Assembly: GCA_963974055.1 (NCBI GenBank)
Contig: CAXBCP010000002.1
Location: 124,001 to 188,000 of the forward strand
Direction of reading: 5' to 3'
DNA length: 64,000 bases
Origin: CAXBCP01 sp963974055
GTDB taxonomy: Bacteria; Pseudomonadota; Alphaproteobacteria; MPNO01; UBA830
In this document: piece by piece, positions 1 through 8,116 of the stretch
Numbering within the stretch: position 1 is the first letter of the stretch
Layout: each line of letters starts with the position of its first letter
The notes under the pieces: generated by a model
Databases searched by the model: none
Told to the model about the DNA's origin: nothing
Seen by the model: the letters and a program-made list of their open reading frames with translations, nothing else
Program-made: the position numbers and the translations under genes

Positions 1-782
1 ATGACGACAACAAGGTGCTCGAAGCCATGTTGCAGGGCGATGTGCACCTCGCGGCGCCGTCATTGTCGAAATTCGAGAAATTCACCAAGAAATTCCGCAT
101 CTTCGATCTGCCGTTCATGTTTACCGACATCAATGCCGTTGACCGTTTCCAGAATTCCGAAGCCGGCCAGGCCATGAAGAACTCGATGCGGCGGCGCGGC
201 CTGCAGGGCCTCGCCTTCTGGCATAACGGCATGAAACAGATGTCGGCCAACCGTCCGCTGATCAAGCCGTCCGATGCGGACGGCCTGAAATTCCGCGTGC
301 AAGCGTCCGACGTGCTGGTCGCCCAGTTCAAACAGCTTGGATCGAACCCGCAGAAAATGGCGTTCAAGGAAGTCTACGGCGCGCTTCAGACGAAGGTTGT
401 CGACGGCCAGGAAAACACCTGGTCGAACATTTACGGCAAGAAGTTCTTCGAAGTTCAGGACGGCGTCACCGAAACCAATCACGGCGTTATCGATTATCTC
501 GTCGTGGCCTCCACCGAATGGTGGGACGGTCTGCCAACCGATATCCGCAACCAGCTCTCGACGATCATGACAGAAGTCACGGTCGCCCGGAACAAGGCGT
601 CTTACGCGGTCAATCAGGAAAACCGGAAGAAAATTCTGGAAGCCGGCGGCAAGATTCGCACGCTTAACACCGCCCAGCGCCAGGCCTGGGTCGAGGCGAT
701 GAAGCCCGTCTGGTCCAAGTTCGAAGGCGATATCGGCAGCGACATGATCGAAGCCGCGCAGGCGGCAAACGCCGGCAGCTGA
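1..782 (+). CDS. dctP: TRAP transporter periplasmic substrate-binding protein (DctP family), 5' truncated
   Basis: Extracytoplasmic solute receptor of a tripartite ATP-independent periplasmic transporter; it binds an organic acid, probably a C4-dicarboxylate or related carboxylate, and delivers it to the DctQM permease. The reading frame is open from base 3, so the N-terminus with its export signal lies outside the window; about 259 residues are visible. The conserved stretch around GLKFRVQ contains the Arg that in this family pairs with the substrate carboxylate, and the later EVYGALQTKVVDGQENTW and VIDYLVVAS segments are typical of DctP. The dctQ and dctM genes follow on the same strand, which confirms the assignment. 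The actual ligand cannot be told from sequence. Family is near certain; substrate is inference. Confidence 0.93.
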   Translation, partial: DDNKVLEAMLQGDVHLAAPSLSKFEKFTKKFRIFDLPFMFTDINAVDRFQNSEAGQAMKNSMRRRGLQGLAFWHNGMKQMSANRPLIKPSDADGLKFRVQASDVLVAQFKQLGSNPQKMAFKEVYGALQTKVVDGQENTWSNIYGKKFFEVQDGVTETNHGVIDYLVVASTEWWDGLPTDIRNQLSTIMTEVTVARNKASYAVNQENRKKILEAGGKIRTLNTAQRQAWVEAMKPVWSKFEGDIGSDMIEAAQAANAGS

Positions 783-816
783 CCCGGTCTGCCGATCCGA
801 TCACCCGAATGACGAA

Positions 817-848
817 AATCCGCGGCCGGTAGACACCGGCCGCGGATT
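817..848 (+). promoter_or_regulatory. Intercistronic hairpin between dctP and dctQ
   Basis: A perfect 14-bp inverted repeat (817-830 with 835-848, stem starting AATCCGCGG) closes a 4-base loop. No T-tract follows, so it is not a classic intrinsic terminator. Its place between the receptor gene and the permease genes suggests that it lowers read-through or protects the 3' end of the dctP message, so that the abundant receptor is made in excess over the permease. That role is inference from position and structure. Confidence 0.6.
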
Positions 849-913
849 GCTTCTAAATCGGGTTTAAGCCGCTGCCAAAAGCGGGCGCGAACCGCAACCG
901 GGGGGAGACTGCC

Positions 914-1552
914 ATGTCGCCGGCGGAACACGATGTACCGCGCAGCGCGGTCGATAGTTTCGAAGAGTCGCTGATCGCTATTTTTCTCGGCCTGATGACG
1001 TTGATCACATTCGCGAACGTCGTCGCCCGATACATATTCAACGACAACATTCTCTGGGCTCTTGAAACCACGGTTTTCCTGTTTGCCTGGCTGGTGCTGC
1101 TCGGCACCTGTTACGGCGTGAAGAAATCACTCCATCTCGGTATCGATATCGTTATCGCCCGGCTCGCCCCCGGCCCCCGCAAGGCCCTGGGCGTCGTCGC
1201 GATAGCCGCCTGCCTCGCCTTCAGTATCCTGGTGCTGATCGGCAGCTGGGACTACTGGTACCCGTTCGCGACCAAACGGGCATTTCTCGAAGTGAACGAC
1301 ATTCCAATGCCGGGCTTTCTGCAGTTCCTGTCCGACTGGATGAACGACGGCGAAAAATACGAAAAGATCCCGAGATTCATTCCCTACGCGGTGTTGCCAA
1401 TCAGCATGACCCTGCTGACCTGGCGGTTTATCCAGGCGGGTATCCGCATCATGCGCGGAGATGTCTATACGATCATCGCATCGCACGAAGCCGAAGAGAT
1501 ACTGGAGGAAAGCGCCGCCGCACGGACCGCATCCGGCGAAAAGGAGGGCTGA
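914..1552 (+). CDS. dctQ: TRAP transporter small permease subunit (DctQ family)
   Basis: Small membrane subunit of the TRAP transporter, 212 residues. Four hydrophobic helices are visible at roughly 16-38, 45-68, 85-110 and 150-172, which matches the DctQ fold. It joins DctM in the inner membrane and helps couple substrate uptake to the sodium gradient. The ATG is preceded by a strong ribosome site (GGGGGAG, about 7 bases upstream), and the stop is 3 bases before the dctM start, so translation is probably coupled. A polar segment between helices 3 and 4 (about 115-150) is longer than in the shortest DctQ proteins. Family call is secure. Confidence 0.93.
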   Translation: MSPAEHDVPRSAVDSFEESLIAIFLGLMTLITFANVVARYIFNDNILWALETTVFLFAWLVLLGTCYGVKKSLHLGIDIVIARLAPGPRKALGVVAIAACLAFSILVLIGSWDYWYPFATKRAFLEVNDIPMPGFLQFLSDWMNDGEKYEKIPRFIPYAVLPISMTLLTWRFIQAGIRIMRGDVYTIIASHEAEEILEESAAARTASGEKEG

Positions 1553-1555
1553 GCC

Positions 1556-2923
1556 ATGGAAGTCGCAATCCTTTTCGGTCTGGTGATCGGCCTGATGATG
1601 ATCGGCGTGCCCGTCGCCGTCAGCCTGGGACTGTCGAGCATCGTGGTTCTGCTGATGTATTCCGACGGCTCGCTAGCATCGATCGCGCAAACGCTGTTTT
1701 CCGCCTTCGACGGCCACTACACGCTGCTGGCCATCCCGTTCTTCATTCTCGCATCGAGCTTTATGTCGACGGGCGGCGTCGCCCAGCGGATCATCCGCTT
1801 CGCCATCGCCGTCTGCGGCCATATCCGGGGCGGCCTAGCGATCGCGTCCGTCCTGGCCTGCATGATGTTCGCCGCCCTCTCGGGATCGTCGCCCGCCACC
1901 GTGGTTGCGATCGGCACCATTGTCATCGCCGGCATGCGCCAGGTCGGCTACTCCAGGGAATTCGCAGCCGGCGTCATCTGTAATGCCGGTACGCTCGGCA
2001 TCCTTATCCCGCCGTCGATCGTGATGGTCGTCTATGCCGCCGCCACCGACGTTTCGGTCGGCCGCATGTTCCTCGCCGGCGTCATTCCCGGCCTGATCGC
2101 CGGGCTGATGCTGATGATGGGCATCTATATCGCCGCCCGCGTCCGCGACCTGCCGCGCCAGCCCTGGGCCGGCTGGGGCGAATTTTTTTCCGCCGGCGCC
2201 GATGCGTTCTGGGGATTGCTGCTGATCGTGATCATTCTGGGCGGCATTTACGGCGGTATCTTTACCCCGACCGAAGCCGCCGCCGTCGCCGCGATCTATG
2301 CTTTCCTGATCTCGAACTTCATATACCGGGATATGGGCCCTTTCGCCCTGAAAGGCGCGCCCGGCATTTTCATGGGCGTGTGGCGGACGATATCGGTGTT
2401 CTGGCATGCCGATACGAGGCGAACCCTGTTCGAGGCGGGCAAGCTGACCATCATGCTGATGTTCATCATCGCCAACGCACTGATCCTGAAACACGTTCTG
2501 ACCGAAGAAGGCATCCCCCAGTCCATCGCCGAAAGCATGCTCGCCGCCGGCATGGGGCCCATCATGTTCCTGATCGTCGTCAACGTGCTGCTGCTGATCG
2601 GCGGTCAGTTCATGGAGCCGTCGGGCCTGCTGATTATCGTCGCGCCGCTGGTTTTCCCGATCGCGATAAAGCTCGGGATCGATCCCATCCATCTCGGCAT
2701 TATCATGGTCGTGAACATGGAAATCGGCATGATCACACCGCCGGTGGGGCTGAACCTGTTCGTGACTGCGGGCGTCGCCGGAATGTCCGTATTCAGCGTG
2801 GTCCGGGCCGCCCTGCCCTGGGTCGGGATTATGTTCGTCTTCCTGATCCTTGTGACCTACGTGCCATGGATTTCAACCTGGCTGCCCACCACCCTGATGG
2901 GTCCGGAGATCATCACGAAGTGA
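1556..2923 (+). CDS. dctM: TRAP transporter large permease subunit (DctM family)
   Basis: Large, transport-forming membrane subunit of the TRAP system, 455 residues, close to the usual 425-450. It is strongly hydrophobic along its length with some 11-12 helices. Conserved DctM stretches are seen: GLxxIxVPVAVSLGLSS near the N-terminus, the ALSGSSPATVVAIGTI segment near 108-123 with its small-residue motif, and the ITPPVGLNLFV motif near residue 395. It starts 3 bases after dctQ and completes the dctPQM operon. The gene ends 7 bases from the convergent fliJ stop; a short GTGACGG/CCGTCAC inverted repeat (2920-2934) covers both stop codons and may help separate the transcripts. Confidence 0.95.
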   Translation: MEVAILFGLVIGLMMIGVPVAVSLGLSSIVVLLMYSDGSLASIAQTLFSAFDGHYTLLAIPFFILASSFMSTGGVAQRIIRFAIAVCGHIRGGLAIASVLACMMFAALSGSSPATVVAIGTIVIAGMRQVGYSREFAAGVICNAGTLGILIPPSIVMVVYAAATDVSVGRMFLAGVIPGLIAGLMLMMGIYIAARVRDLPRQPWAGWGEFFSAGADAFWGLLLIVIILGGIYGGIFTPTEAAAVAAIYAFLISNFIYRDMGPFALKGAPGIFMGVWRTISVFWHADTRRTLFEAGKLTIMLMFIIANALILKHVLTEEGIPQSIAESMLAAGMGPIMFLIVVNVLLLIGGQFMEPSGLLIIVAPLVFPIAIKLGIDPIHLGIIMVVNMEIGMITPPVGLNLFVTAGVAGMSVFSVVRAALPWVGIMFVFLILVTYVPWISTWLPTTLMGPEIITK

Positions 2924-2930
2924 CGGGCCG

Positions 2931-3353
2931 TCACGCGACGCGCGAGTTCCGCCGGAAAATATTCAGGCCGATCTCGTCCATTTTGACGCGGTCGCGCAGT
3001 TCCTGTTTGCGGGTTTCGCGGGAATCCCGCTTGGCCTGCGCCACTTCGTAGGACTTGAGCTCGCGATAGGCATCGGCAAGATCGTCCTTGGCGGCCGATA
3101 TCTGGCCTTGCAGGTCGACGATGCTGCCCTTCAATTTTGCACGCTGGGCCATCGTGCGGGTCAGAAATGCGCTGAACGCCTGACTGTCTTCAAGGCTTTC
3201 GCCGGAGTTCCGTCCTTCCCGTTCGATGTCGTTCTGAAGCTGCGTTACTTCGTCGGCCAGGCGCTCGCTGAGAATTTCCAGCTCCGTCACCTTGCGCCGC
3301 TGTTCATCCACTTTCCATTGATTGAGCTGAATCAGCCCCGGCAGTCCCTTCAT
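2931..3353 (-). CDS. fliJ: FliJ-like flagellar export chaperone/stalk protein
   Basis: Small (140 residues), highly charged, almost wholly alpha-helical coiled-coil protein, as expected for FliJ, which forms the central stalk of the flagellar type III export ATPase and couples FliI to the export gate. Heptad-like spacing runs through about residues 10-120, and the protein begins MKGLPGLIQLNQWKVDEQRR, like other FliJ proteins. Its start overlaps the fliI stop by 4 bases (ATGA), so the two genes are translationally coupled in the order fliI-fliJ. FliJ sequences are weakly conserved, so the call rests on size, coiled coil and position. Confidence 0.85.
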   Translation of the reverse strand: MKGLPGLIQLNQWKVDEQRRKVTELEILSERLADEVTQLQNDIEREGRNSGESLEDSQAFSAFLTRTMAQRAKLKGSIVDLQGQISAAKDDLADAYRELKSYEVAQAKRDSRETRKQELRDRVKMDEIGLNIFRRNSRVA

Positions 3354-4708
3354 TCTTCACTTTCCCCGAGAATTTGTTGCAGCATTGCGTATCCGGTCGG
3401 CAGATCCGTTCCATCGTCCTTATGCTGACTGAGAAACGCTTCCAGCGGCTCATGATATTTTATGGCCTGGTCGGTTCGCGGATCGCTGCCGGGCCGGTAG
3501 GCGCCGAGCCGGATCATCTCTTCCATATCGTCATAGGCCGACATCAGGATACGCGCCTTCGAAACAAGCTTGTTTTCATGCTCGTCGTTGCAGGACGGCA
3601 TGGTCCGCGAAATGCTGCGCAACACGTTGATCGCCGGATAGCGGCCGCGTTCGGCGATACCGCGCTCGAGCACGATATGACCGTCGATGATCGACCGCAC
3701 CGCATCGGCAATCGGTTCGTCGTGATCGTCGCCTTCGACCAGAACCGTGAACAATCCGGTAATCGTGCCTTCTCCGGCGCCGGGCCCTGCCCGTTCCAGC
3801 AGCTTGGGCAGCTCCGCGAACACGGTCGGCGTAAACCCCTTGCTTGCCGGCGGTTCGCCGGCGGACAGGCCGATTTCGCGCTGCGCCGTGGCGAACCTGG
3901 TGACACTGTCGATCATGCACAGCACGTCCTTGCCCTGATCGCGGAAATACTCGGCGACCGCCATGGTCTGAAATGCCGCCTGGCGGCGCATCAGCGGCGA
4001 TTCATCCGAGGTCGCGACCACGACGACGCTTCGCGCGAGCCCCTCTTCGCCGAGGCTTTCGGCGAGAAATTCCTTCACTTCGCGACCGCGCTCGCCGACC
4101 AGACCGATCACGTTTACATCGGCCGTCGTGTATTTTGCCAGCATCGACATCAGGACCGACTTGCCGACCCCGGAACCGGCGAAAATGCCCATCCGCTGTC
4201 CACGGCAGCAGGTAACGAAGGTATTGATGGCGCGCACGCCGAGATCGATCTTGTCGCCGACCAGCGCCCGTGCGTGCGCCGGCGGCGGAGATGCGCGAAG
4301 CGGATAGGAAATATGCCCCTCGCCCAGCGGGCCGAGTCCGTCGACGGGCTCGCCCATGGCATTGATGACCCGGCCAAGCCAGGTATCGTCCGGCCGGCAG
4401 GCCGTCTGGGAGGGCAGGATCGCCGCCTTGCAGCCCGGGCCGATCCCCTCGAGCGAATGGAACGGCATCGCGAGTGCCTTGCCGTCGCGAAAGCCGATAA
4501 CCTCGCACATCACGTCGCGGCCGTTGCGGGCGCTGACCTCGCACCGGTCCCCCACGCTCAGCGACTGGGGAATGCCGGCGACTTCGACAAGCATGCCCTG
4601 AACGGCGGAAATACGTCCGTAAACGGTCCGTTCCGCCAGCTGATCTATTTCGTTAATGACTGCAGAATAAATCTGCTCCGGGTCGGAATTGGTTGTCTGT
4701 GCTAGCAA
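3350..4708 (-). CDS. fliI: Flagellum-specific export ATPase FliI
   Basis: Cytoplasmic ATPase of the flagellar type III secretion apparatus, 452 residues, related to the F1 beta subunit. The P-loop GSGVGKS lies near residues 178-184, followed by GLVGERGREV near 202-211 and the Walker B aspartate in CMIDSVTRF near 267. The middle and C-terminal domains are complete. No ATG is available near the expected N-terminus; the first in-frame start is a TTG at 4708, and the next ATG (residue 40) would delete the conserved VYGRISAVQG strand, so TTG is preferred. No good ribosome site is seen. It is divergent from ctrA, a linkage also familiar in other alphaproteobacteria. Confidence 0.95.
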   Translation of the reverse strand: MLAQTTNSDPEQIYSAVINEIDQLAERTVYGRISAVQGMLVEVAGIPQSLSVGDRCEVSARNGRDVMCEVIGFRDGKALAMPFHSLEGIGPGCKAAILPSQTACRPDDTWLGRVINAMGEPVDGLGPLGEGHISYPLRASPPPAHARALVGDKIDLGVRAINTFVTCCRGQRMGIFAGSGVGKSVLMSMLAKYTTADVNVIGLVGERGREVKEFLAESLGEEGLARSVVVVATSDESPLMRRQAAFQTMAVAEYFRDQGKDVLCMIDSVTRFATAQREIGLSAGEPPASKGFTPTVFAELPKLLERAGPGAGEGTITGLFTVLVEGDDHDEPIADAVRSIIDGHIVLERGIAERGRYPAINVLRSISRTMPSCNDEHENKLVSKARILMSAYDDMEEMIRLGAYRPGSDPRTDQAIKYHEPLEAFLSQHKDDGTDLPTGYAMLQQILGESEE

Positions 4709-4715
4709 AACTTTT

Positions 4716-4856
4716 GAATCTCAATATGTTAGGCTGGACAAGTATCATGCAGGACCGGTATTTAAATTTGGTAAAGTATGAATACGGGGTAGGCGGTATA
4801 CGCTTTGTTAACCAACTGGGGGGCAAAATGGCCGTTGTGTTAATCAATTCGGTTAA
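4716..4856. promoter_or_regulatory. fliI/ctrA divergent promoter region with a GANTC site and TTAA half-sites
   Basis: The 178-base gap holds a GAATC (4716-4720), which fits the CcrM methylation sequence GANTC, 8 bases before the fliI start. It also holds a TTAACC (4808-4813) and a pair TTAA (4840-4843) and TTAA (4853-4856) 9 bases apart. CtrA boxes are usually TTAA-N7-TTAA, so the pair is off-spacing and may be a degenerate box or chance in an AT-rich promoter. Methylation-dependent and CtrA-dependent control of ctrA is known in Caulobacter; its use here is inference. Confidence 0.35.
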
Positions 4857-4886
4857 GGGACTGCAGGGTCAGTCCGGGGGAATTTC

Positions 4887-5615
4887 ATGAGAGTACTTCT
4901 GGTCGAAGACGATACGTCAACGGCGAAAACCATAGAGATGATGCTGAAATCCGAAGGTTACATCTGTGACTGCACGGATCTCGGCGAAGACGGACTCGAG
5001 ATTGGCAAAATTTACGATTACGACCTGATCATTCTCGATCTTATGCTGCCCGACATGGACGGTTACGAGGTCCTGCGTCGGCTGCGGTCTTCAAAGGTGA
5101 AAACGCCTATTCTGATCCTTTCCGGTCTTTCCGAACCGGATCAGAAGGTAAAAGGTCTCGGCTTCGGTGCCGACGATTACCTGACCAAGCCCTTCGACAA
5201 GGGCGAACTGGTTGCGCGGATACAGGCGATCGTACGCCGCTCCAAGGGATACTCGGAATCGATCATCCGGACCGGCAAGATCGCCGTGAACCTGGACACG
5301 CGAACCGTTGAAGTTAACGGCCAGCCGCTGCACCTGACCGGCAAGGAATACGGAATTCTGGAACTCCTGTCGCTTCGCAAGGGGACCACGCTCACGAAGG
5401 AAATGTTCCTCAACCATCTTTATGGCGGTATGGACGAGCCCGAACTGAAGATCATTGACGTTTTCGTCTGCAAGCTGCGGAAGAAACTGTCGACCGCAAC
5501 CGGCGGAGAGAACTACATCGAAACCGTCTGGGGCCGTGGCTATGTACTGCGCGATCCCCAGGAAGAAGGCGTCGAGCTTCCAGCCGAACCGGAAGAAAAG
5601 CGGGCAACCGCCTGA
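4887..5615 (+). CDS. ctrA: CtrA, cell-cycle response regulator transcription factor
   Basis: OmpR-family response regulator, 242 residues. The receiver domain (1-115) has the acidic pocket E7-D8-D9, phosphoacceptor D51 and K101; the winged-helix DNA-binding domain (about 125-228) shows LTGKEYGILELLSLRKGTTLTKEMFLNHLYG and ends ETVWGRGYVLRDP. These are hallmark CtrA sequences, much closer to CtrA than to PhoB or OmpR. CtrA is the output of the CckA-ChpT relay and controls division in Caulobacter and mainly motility in Rhodospirillales; the chpT gene lies 6 kb away. The tail after the DNA-binding domain ends Ala-Thr-Ala, small residues that could act as a protease tag, though this is speculative. 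Strong ribosome site GGGGGAA before the ATG. Confidence 0.96.
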   Translation: MRVLLVEDDTSTAKTIEMMLKSEGYICDCTDLGEDGLEIGKIYDYDLIILDLMLPDMDGYEVLRRLRSSKVKTPILILSGLSEPDQKVKGLGFGADDYLTKPFDKGELVARIQAIVRRSKGYSESIIRTGKIAVNLDTRTVEVNGQPLHLTGKEYGILELLSLRKGTTLTKEMFLNHLYGGMDEPELKIIDVFVCKLRKKLSTATGGENYIETVWGRGYVLRDPQEEGVELPAEPEEKRATA

Positions 5616-5646
5616 ACGACCTTCCCCCGAAATACACTCGACCAAG

Positions 5647-5674
5647 AAAAAGACCGGCATATGCCGGTCTTTTT
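5647..5674. terminator. Bidirectional intrinsic terminator between ctrA and cheR
   Basis: A perfect palindrome (5647-5674) with a GACCGGCAT/ATGCCGGTC core stem is flanked by an A-run on the left and a run of seven T on the right. Both strands therefore show a GC-rich hairpin followed by T residues, as expected for a Rho-independent terminator serving the convergent ctrA and cheR transcripts. Confidence 0.9.
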
Positions 5675-5710
5675 TTCGTCTGAAACCGGTCGACGGCTTA
5701 TCCGCCCCTG

Positions 5711-5738
5711 CCGCTAACCTGTGGCCGCTAACCTGTGG
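5711..5738. repeat. 14-bp tandem duplication at the cheR 3' end
   Basis: The unit CCGCTAACCTGTGG occurs twice in tandem, and a third partial copy (CCGCTAcc) follows. The cheR stop codon falls inside the array; because the first copy read in cheR direction already contains the stop, the duplication does not change the protein. Probably a recent replication-slippage event. Confidence 0.8.
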
Positions 5739-6588
5739 CCGCTACCGGGCTAACGACAGGCGCAACCGTGCCGGACGAAAGCTGGTAAACGCCGCGAACC
5801 CCTTTGATCGGAGAATAGTCGGACGAAATGCCGATCACGCTTTCCGCGCCCCCGAGAAACAGTGCGCCGTCGGGTTGCGAGATATCCGCCATTCGGCCGA
5901 GGATGCTGCCCTTGGTGTCCTGGTCGAAGTAAATCAGAACATTACGGCAGAAAATTATGTCGAACTTTCCAAGGACCCCGTAGCTGTCGAGTAGATTGAA
6001 TGTCTGAAAGCGGACAATACTCTGAATTTCGGGCGATATCTGCCAGGCGGTTTCGGTCTGCGTGAAATACTTCACCAGCAACTGGATCGGCAATCCCCGC
6101 TGCACTTCGAACTGGCTGTAGGCACCCTGCTTGGCCTTGTCGACAATCTCCGTCGACAGGTCCGTCGCGAGAATTTCGAATTTCATATCGCCGAACTTGC
6201 TGGCATTTTCGAGCAGCATCATGCTGATCGTATAAGGCTCCTGTCCGCTCGAGCACGCGGCGCTCCATATCCGGATTTTGTTCTGGCCCTTAGCTTTCCG
6301 TGCCTCGATCATCGGCGGAAGGACATGGTCGCGCAGATTGTCGAACGGCGACTGATCGCGGAAGAAAAACGACTCGTTCGTCGTCATCGCATCCGTAATC
6401 TTGGTCTTCAGGCGTTCGTCCTGGGATTTTCTCAGTTCGGCAATCAGCTCGTCGATACCCGGCAGGCCGAGATCGCGGGCAACCGGCGTCAGGCGACTTT
6501 CCACCAGGTACAGCTTGTCGGCGGACAGGACGATTCCCGACCGTTTTTTCAGAAATTCCTTGAGGAACTCGAAATCTTGCGGGTTCAT
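5728..6588 (-). CDS. cheR: Chemoreceptor glutamate O-methyltransferase CheR
   Basis: SAM-dependent enzyme that methylates glutamates of chemoreceptors during adaptation, 286 residues. The N-terminal all-alpha domain (1-75) is followed by the methyltransferase domain with TTNESFFFRD at 69-78 and the SAM-binding motif WSAACSSGQEPY at 108-119 (the family often has GEEP; here GQEP). FCRNVLIYFD follows in the C-terminal half. It opposes CheB, whose gene ends 3 bases upstream, so both are in one operon. No chemoreceptor gene is in the window, so the receptors served are unknown. C-terminus is short, without a receptor-binding pentapeptide-dependent extension such as TPR. Confidence 0.95.
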   Translation of the reverse strand: MNPQDFEFLKEFLKKRSGIVLSADKLYLVESRLTPVARDLGLPGIDELIAELRKSQDERLKTKITDAMTTNESFFFRDQSPFDNLRDHVLPPMIEARKAKGQNKIRIWSAACSSGQEPYTISMMLLENASKFGDMKFEILATDLSTEIVDKAKQGAYSQFEVQRGLPIQLLVKYFTQTETAWQISPEIQSIVRFQTFNLLDSYGVLGKFDIIFCRNVLIYFDQDTKGSILGRMADISQPDGALFLGGAESVIGISSDYSPIKGVRGVYQLSSGTVAPVVSPVAATG

Positions 6589-6591
6589 TGA

Positions 6592-7725
6592 TCAGTTTCT
6601 CCGCATCAGGGTTATGGCGCGAGGGGCAATCTTGTCGAGCGGCAGAATGTCGGCGCAAAGACCGGCATTCGCGACAGCGCCGGGCATGCCCCAAACAACG
6701 CTTGTTTCTTCGTCCTGGGCAATAAGCGTTCCGCCGGCATCGACCAGCGTTTCCGACGCCGTTACACCGTCATGTCCCATGCCCGTCAGCATCAGCGCGA
6801 GGGCTGCAGGTCCGAATTCCGCGGCGACACTGCGAAACAGCGGTTCGACAGACGGCCTGCAGTAATTTTCCGGCGCTTCCTGGTTTAAACGGATCGTGTG
6901 ACCGCCCGCCGATTTCTCGACAAACATATGATAGTCGCCGGGCGCAACGTAGACCCGGCCCGCCTCAAGAGGCTCGCCATCGACGCCCTCGGTGCATCGC
7001 ACACCGGCCACTTTTGACAGGTGCTCTGCGAGAATGGAGGTAAAAGCCTTGGGCATGTGCTGCGCGATCACGACGGGCAGATGGTCGATATGCCCCTTCA
7101 GATCCGAGAACACCTTAAACAGTGCTTGCGGGCCACCAGTAGAACTGCCGACTGCGATGATTCTCGGCACGACGTTCGAAGCATTCCTCCGTTGGGATGC
7201 CCCGGCAGTCGCCATGCTTTTCTTCACTGCGGGTGTTTCGGCACGGCGCACCACCGGCGCTTTCTTAACGCGGCGAGGTCCGGCGAGAGCTTTAACTTTT
7301 TCGACCAGTTCGCGCTTGAACGTGTCGGCAGAGTGAATTTCGTACTTTGCCGTCGGTTTCGGAATGTAATCCGACGCGCCGATCCGGAGCGCCTGCAGGC
7401 TGACAGCAGCATTCTTTTCGGTAAGCGTCGAAGCCATGATGATTTTCACATCGGGCGCAGCCTCGAGCAATAGCGGAAGCGCGGTCATACCGTCCATCAC
7501 CGGCATTTCGATATCGAGAACGATCACGTCGACCTTGTGCTTCGCCAGCGCATCGACTGCCTGCTTGCCGTTCGACACCGAGGCGATAACCTCGATCTCG
7601 TCGTCGGCTTCAAGCGTCCGCCTGAATATGCCGCGAATGACAGCAGAATCGTCGACGATCATGACCTTCAGCTGGTCGTTCGACAATGCACTTCCGGTTG
7701 ACTGTACGGCGGCGGTTCCGTCCAT
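6592..7725 (-). CDS. cheB: Protein-glutamate methylesterase/glutaminase CheB
   Basis: Adaptation enzyme that removes methyl groups from, and deamidates, chemoreceptors, 377 residues. The receiver domain (20-140, phosphoacceptor D71 in DIEMP) is joined by a basic linker (150-185) to the methylesterase domain (188-377), where the catalytic triad is visible as Ser195 in GSSTGG, His223 in AQHMP and Asp319 in MGHDG. The ATG at 7725 overlaps the cheY stop by one base (TGATG); an in-frame TTG one codon earlier is less likely. Activity is expected to rise when CheA phosphorylates the receiver domain. Complete and typical. Confidence 0.95.
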   Translation of the reverse strand: MDGTAAVQSTGSALSNDQLKVMIVDDSAVIRGIFRRTLEADDEIEVIASVSNGKQAVDALAKHKVDVIVLDIEMPVMDGMTALPLLLEAAPDVKIIMASTLTEKNAAVSLQALRIGASDYIPKPTAKYEIHSADTFKRELVEKVKALAGPRRVKKAPVVRRAETPAVKKSMATAGASQRRNASNVVPRIIAVGSSTGGPQALFKVFSDLKGHIDHLPVVIAQHMPKAFTSILAEHLSKVAGVRCTEGVDGEPLEAGRVYVAPGDYHMFVEKSAGGHTIRLNQEAPENYCRPSVEPLFRSVAAEFGPAALALMLTGMGHDGVTASETLVDAGGTLIAQDEETSVVWGMPGAVANAGLCADILPLDKIAPRAITLMRRN

Positions 7726-8090
7726 CAAATCAAGCCTGTCTGGGAAAATTTCGTCTCGATAATTTCGCCGTCGAAGGGCTTCATGAGGTATTCGTCTGCG
7801 CCGGCCGTCAGCGCTTCCCGGATATGGCCCACATCGTTCTCAGTGGTACAGAAGACGACGACCGGATCTTTTCCGCCTGGCAGCGTCCTCATCTCGTGCA
7901 GGAATTCGATGCCGTTCATGACCGGCATATTCCAGTCGAGCAGAACCGCATCGGGCATGCCGACGCCGCATTTGGCAAGTGCATCCTTGCCGTCGACCGC
8001 CTCGACGATCTCGAAGTCGAGATCATTGAGAATTTTACGGGCGACCAGTCTCACGACTTTTGAATCGTCAACCACCAGACACGATTTCAT
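7725..8090 (-). CDS. cheY: Single-domain response regulator CheY
   Basis: Stand-alone receiver domain of 121 residues: acidic pair D8-D9, phosphoacceptor D52 in LLDWNMP, the CTTEN switch region and K near LMKPFDG. LDWNMPVMNG is characteristic of CheY proteins that signal to the flagellar motor. It sits between cheW and cheB, all leftward. It is the only free CheY in the window; the hybrid CheA has its own receiver domain, which may compete for phosphate. Motor binding is known for the family, not shown here. Confidence 0.93.
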   Translation of the reverse strand: MKSCLVVDDSKVVRLVARKILNDLDFEIVEAVDGKDALAKCGVGMPDAVLLDWNMPVMNGIEFLHEMRTLPGGKDPVVVFCTTENDVGHIREALTAGADEYLMKPFDGEIIETKFSQTGLI

Positions 8091-8116
8091 ACTGCTTTTC
8101 CTCGGGCTTAAAATTG

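Noticed and set aside
4693..4890. 65-codon frame across the ctrA promoter
   Set aside because: It has no ribosome site, overlaps the fliI start and regulatory sites, and has no family resemblance; more likely promoter DNA.
5711..5738. The 14-bp tandem repeat as a frameshift in cheR
   Set aside because: Tracing the frame shows the stop is in the first copy read, so the protein is the same with or without the duplication.
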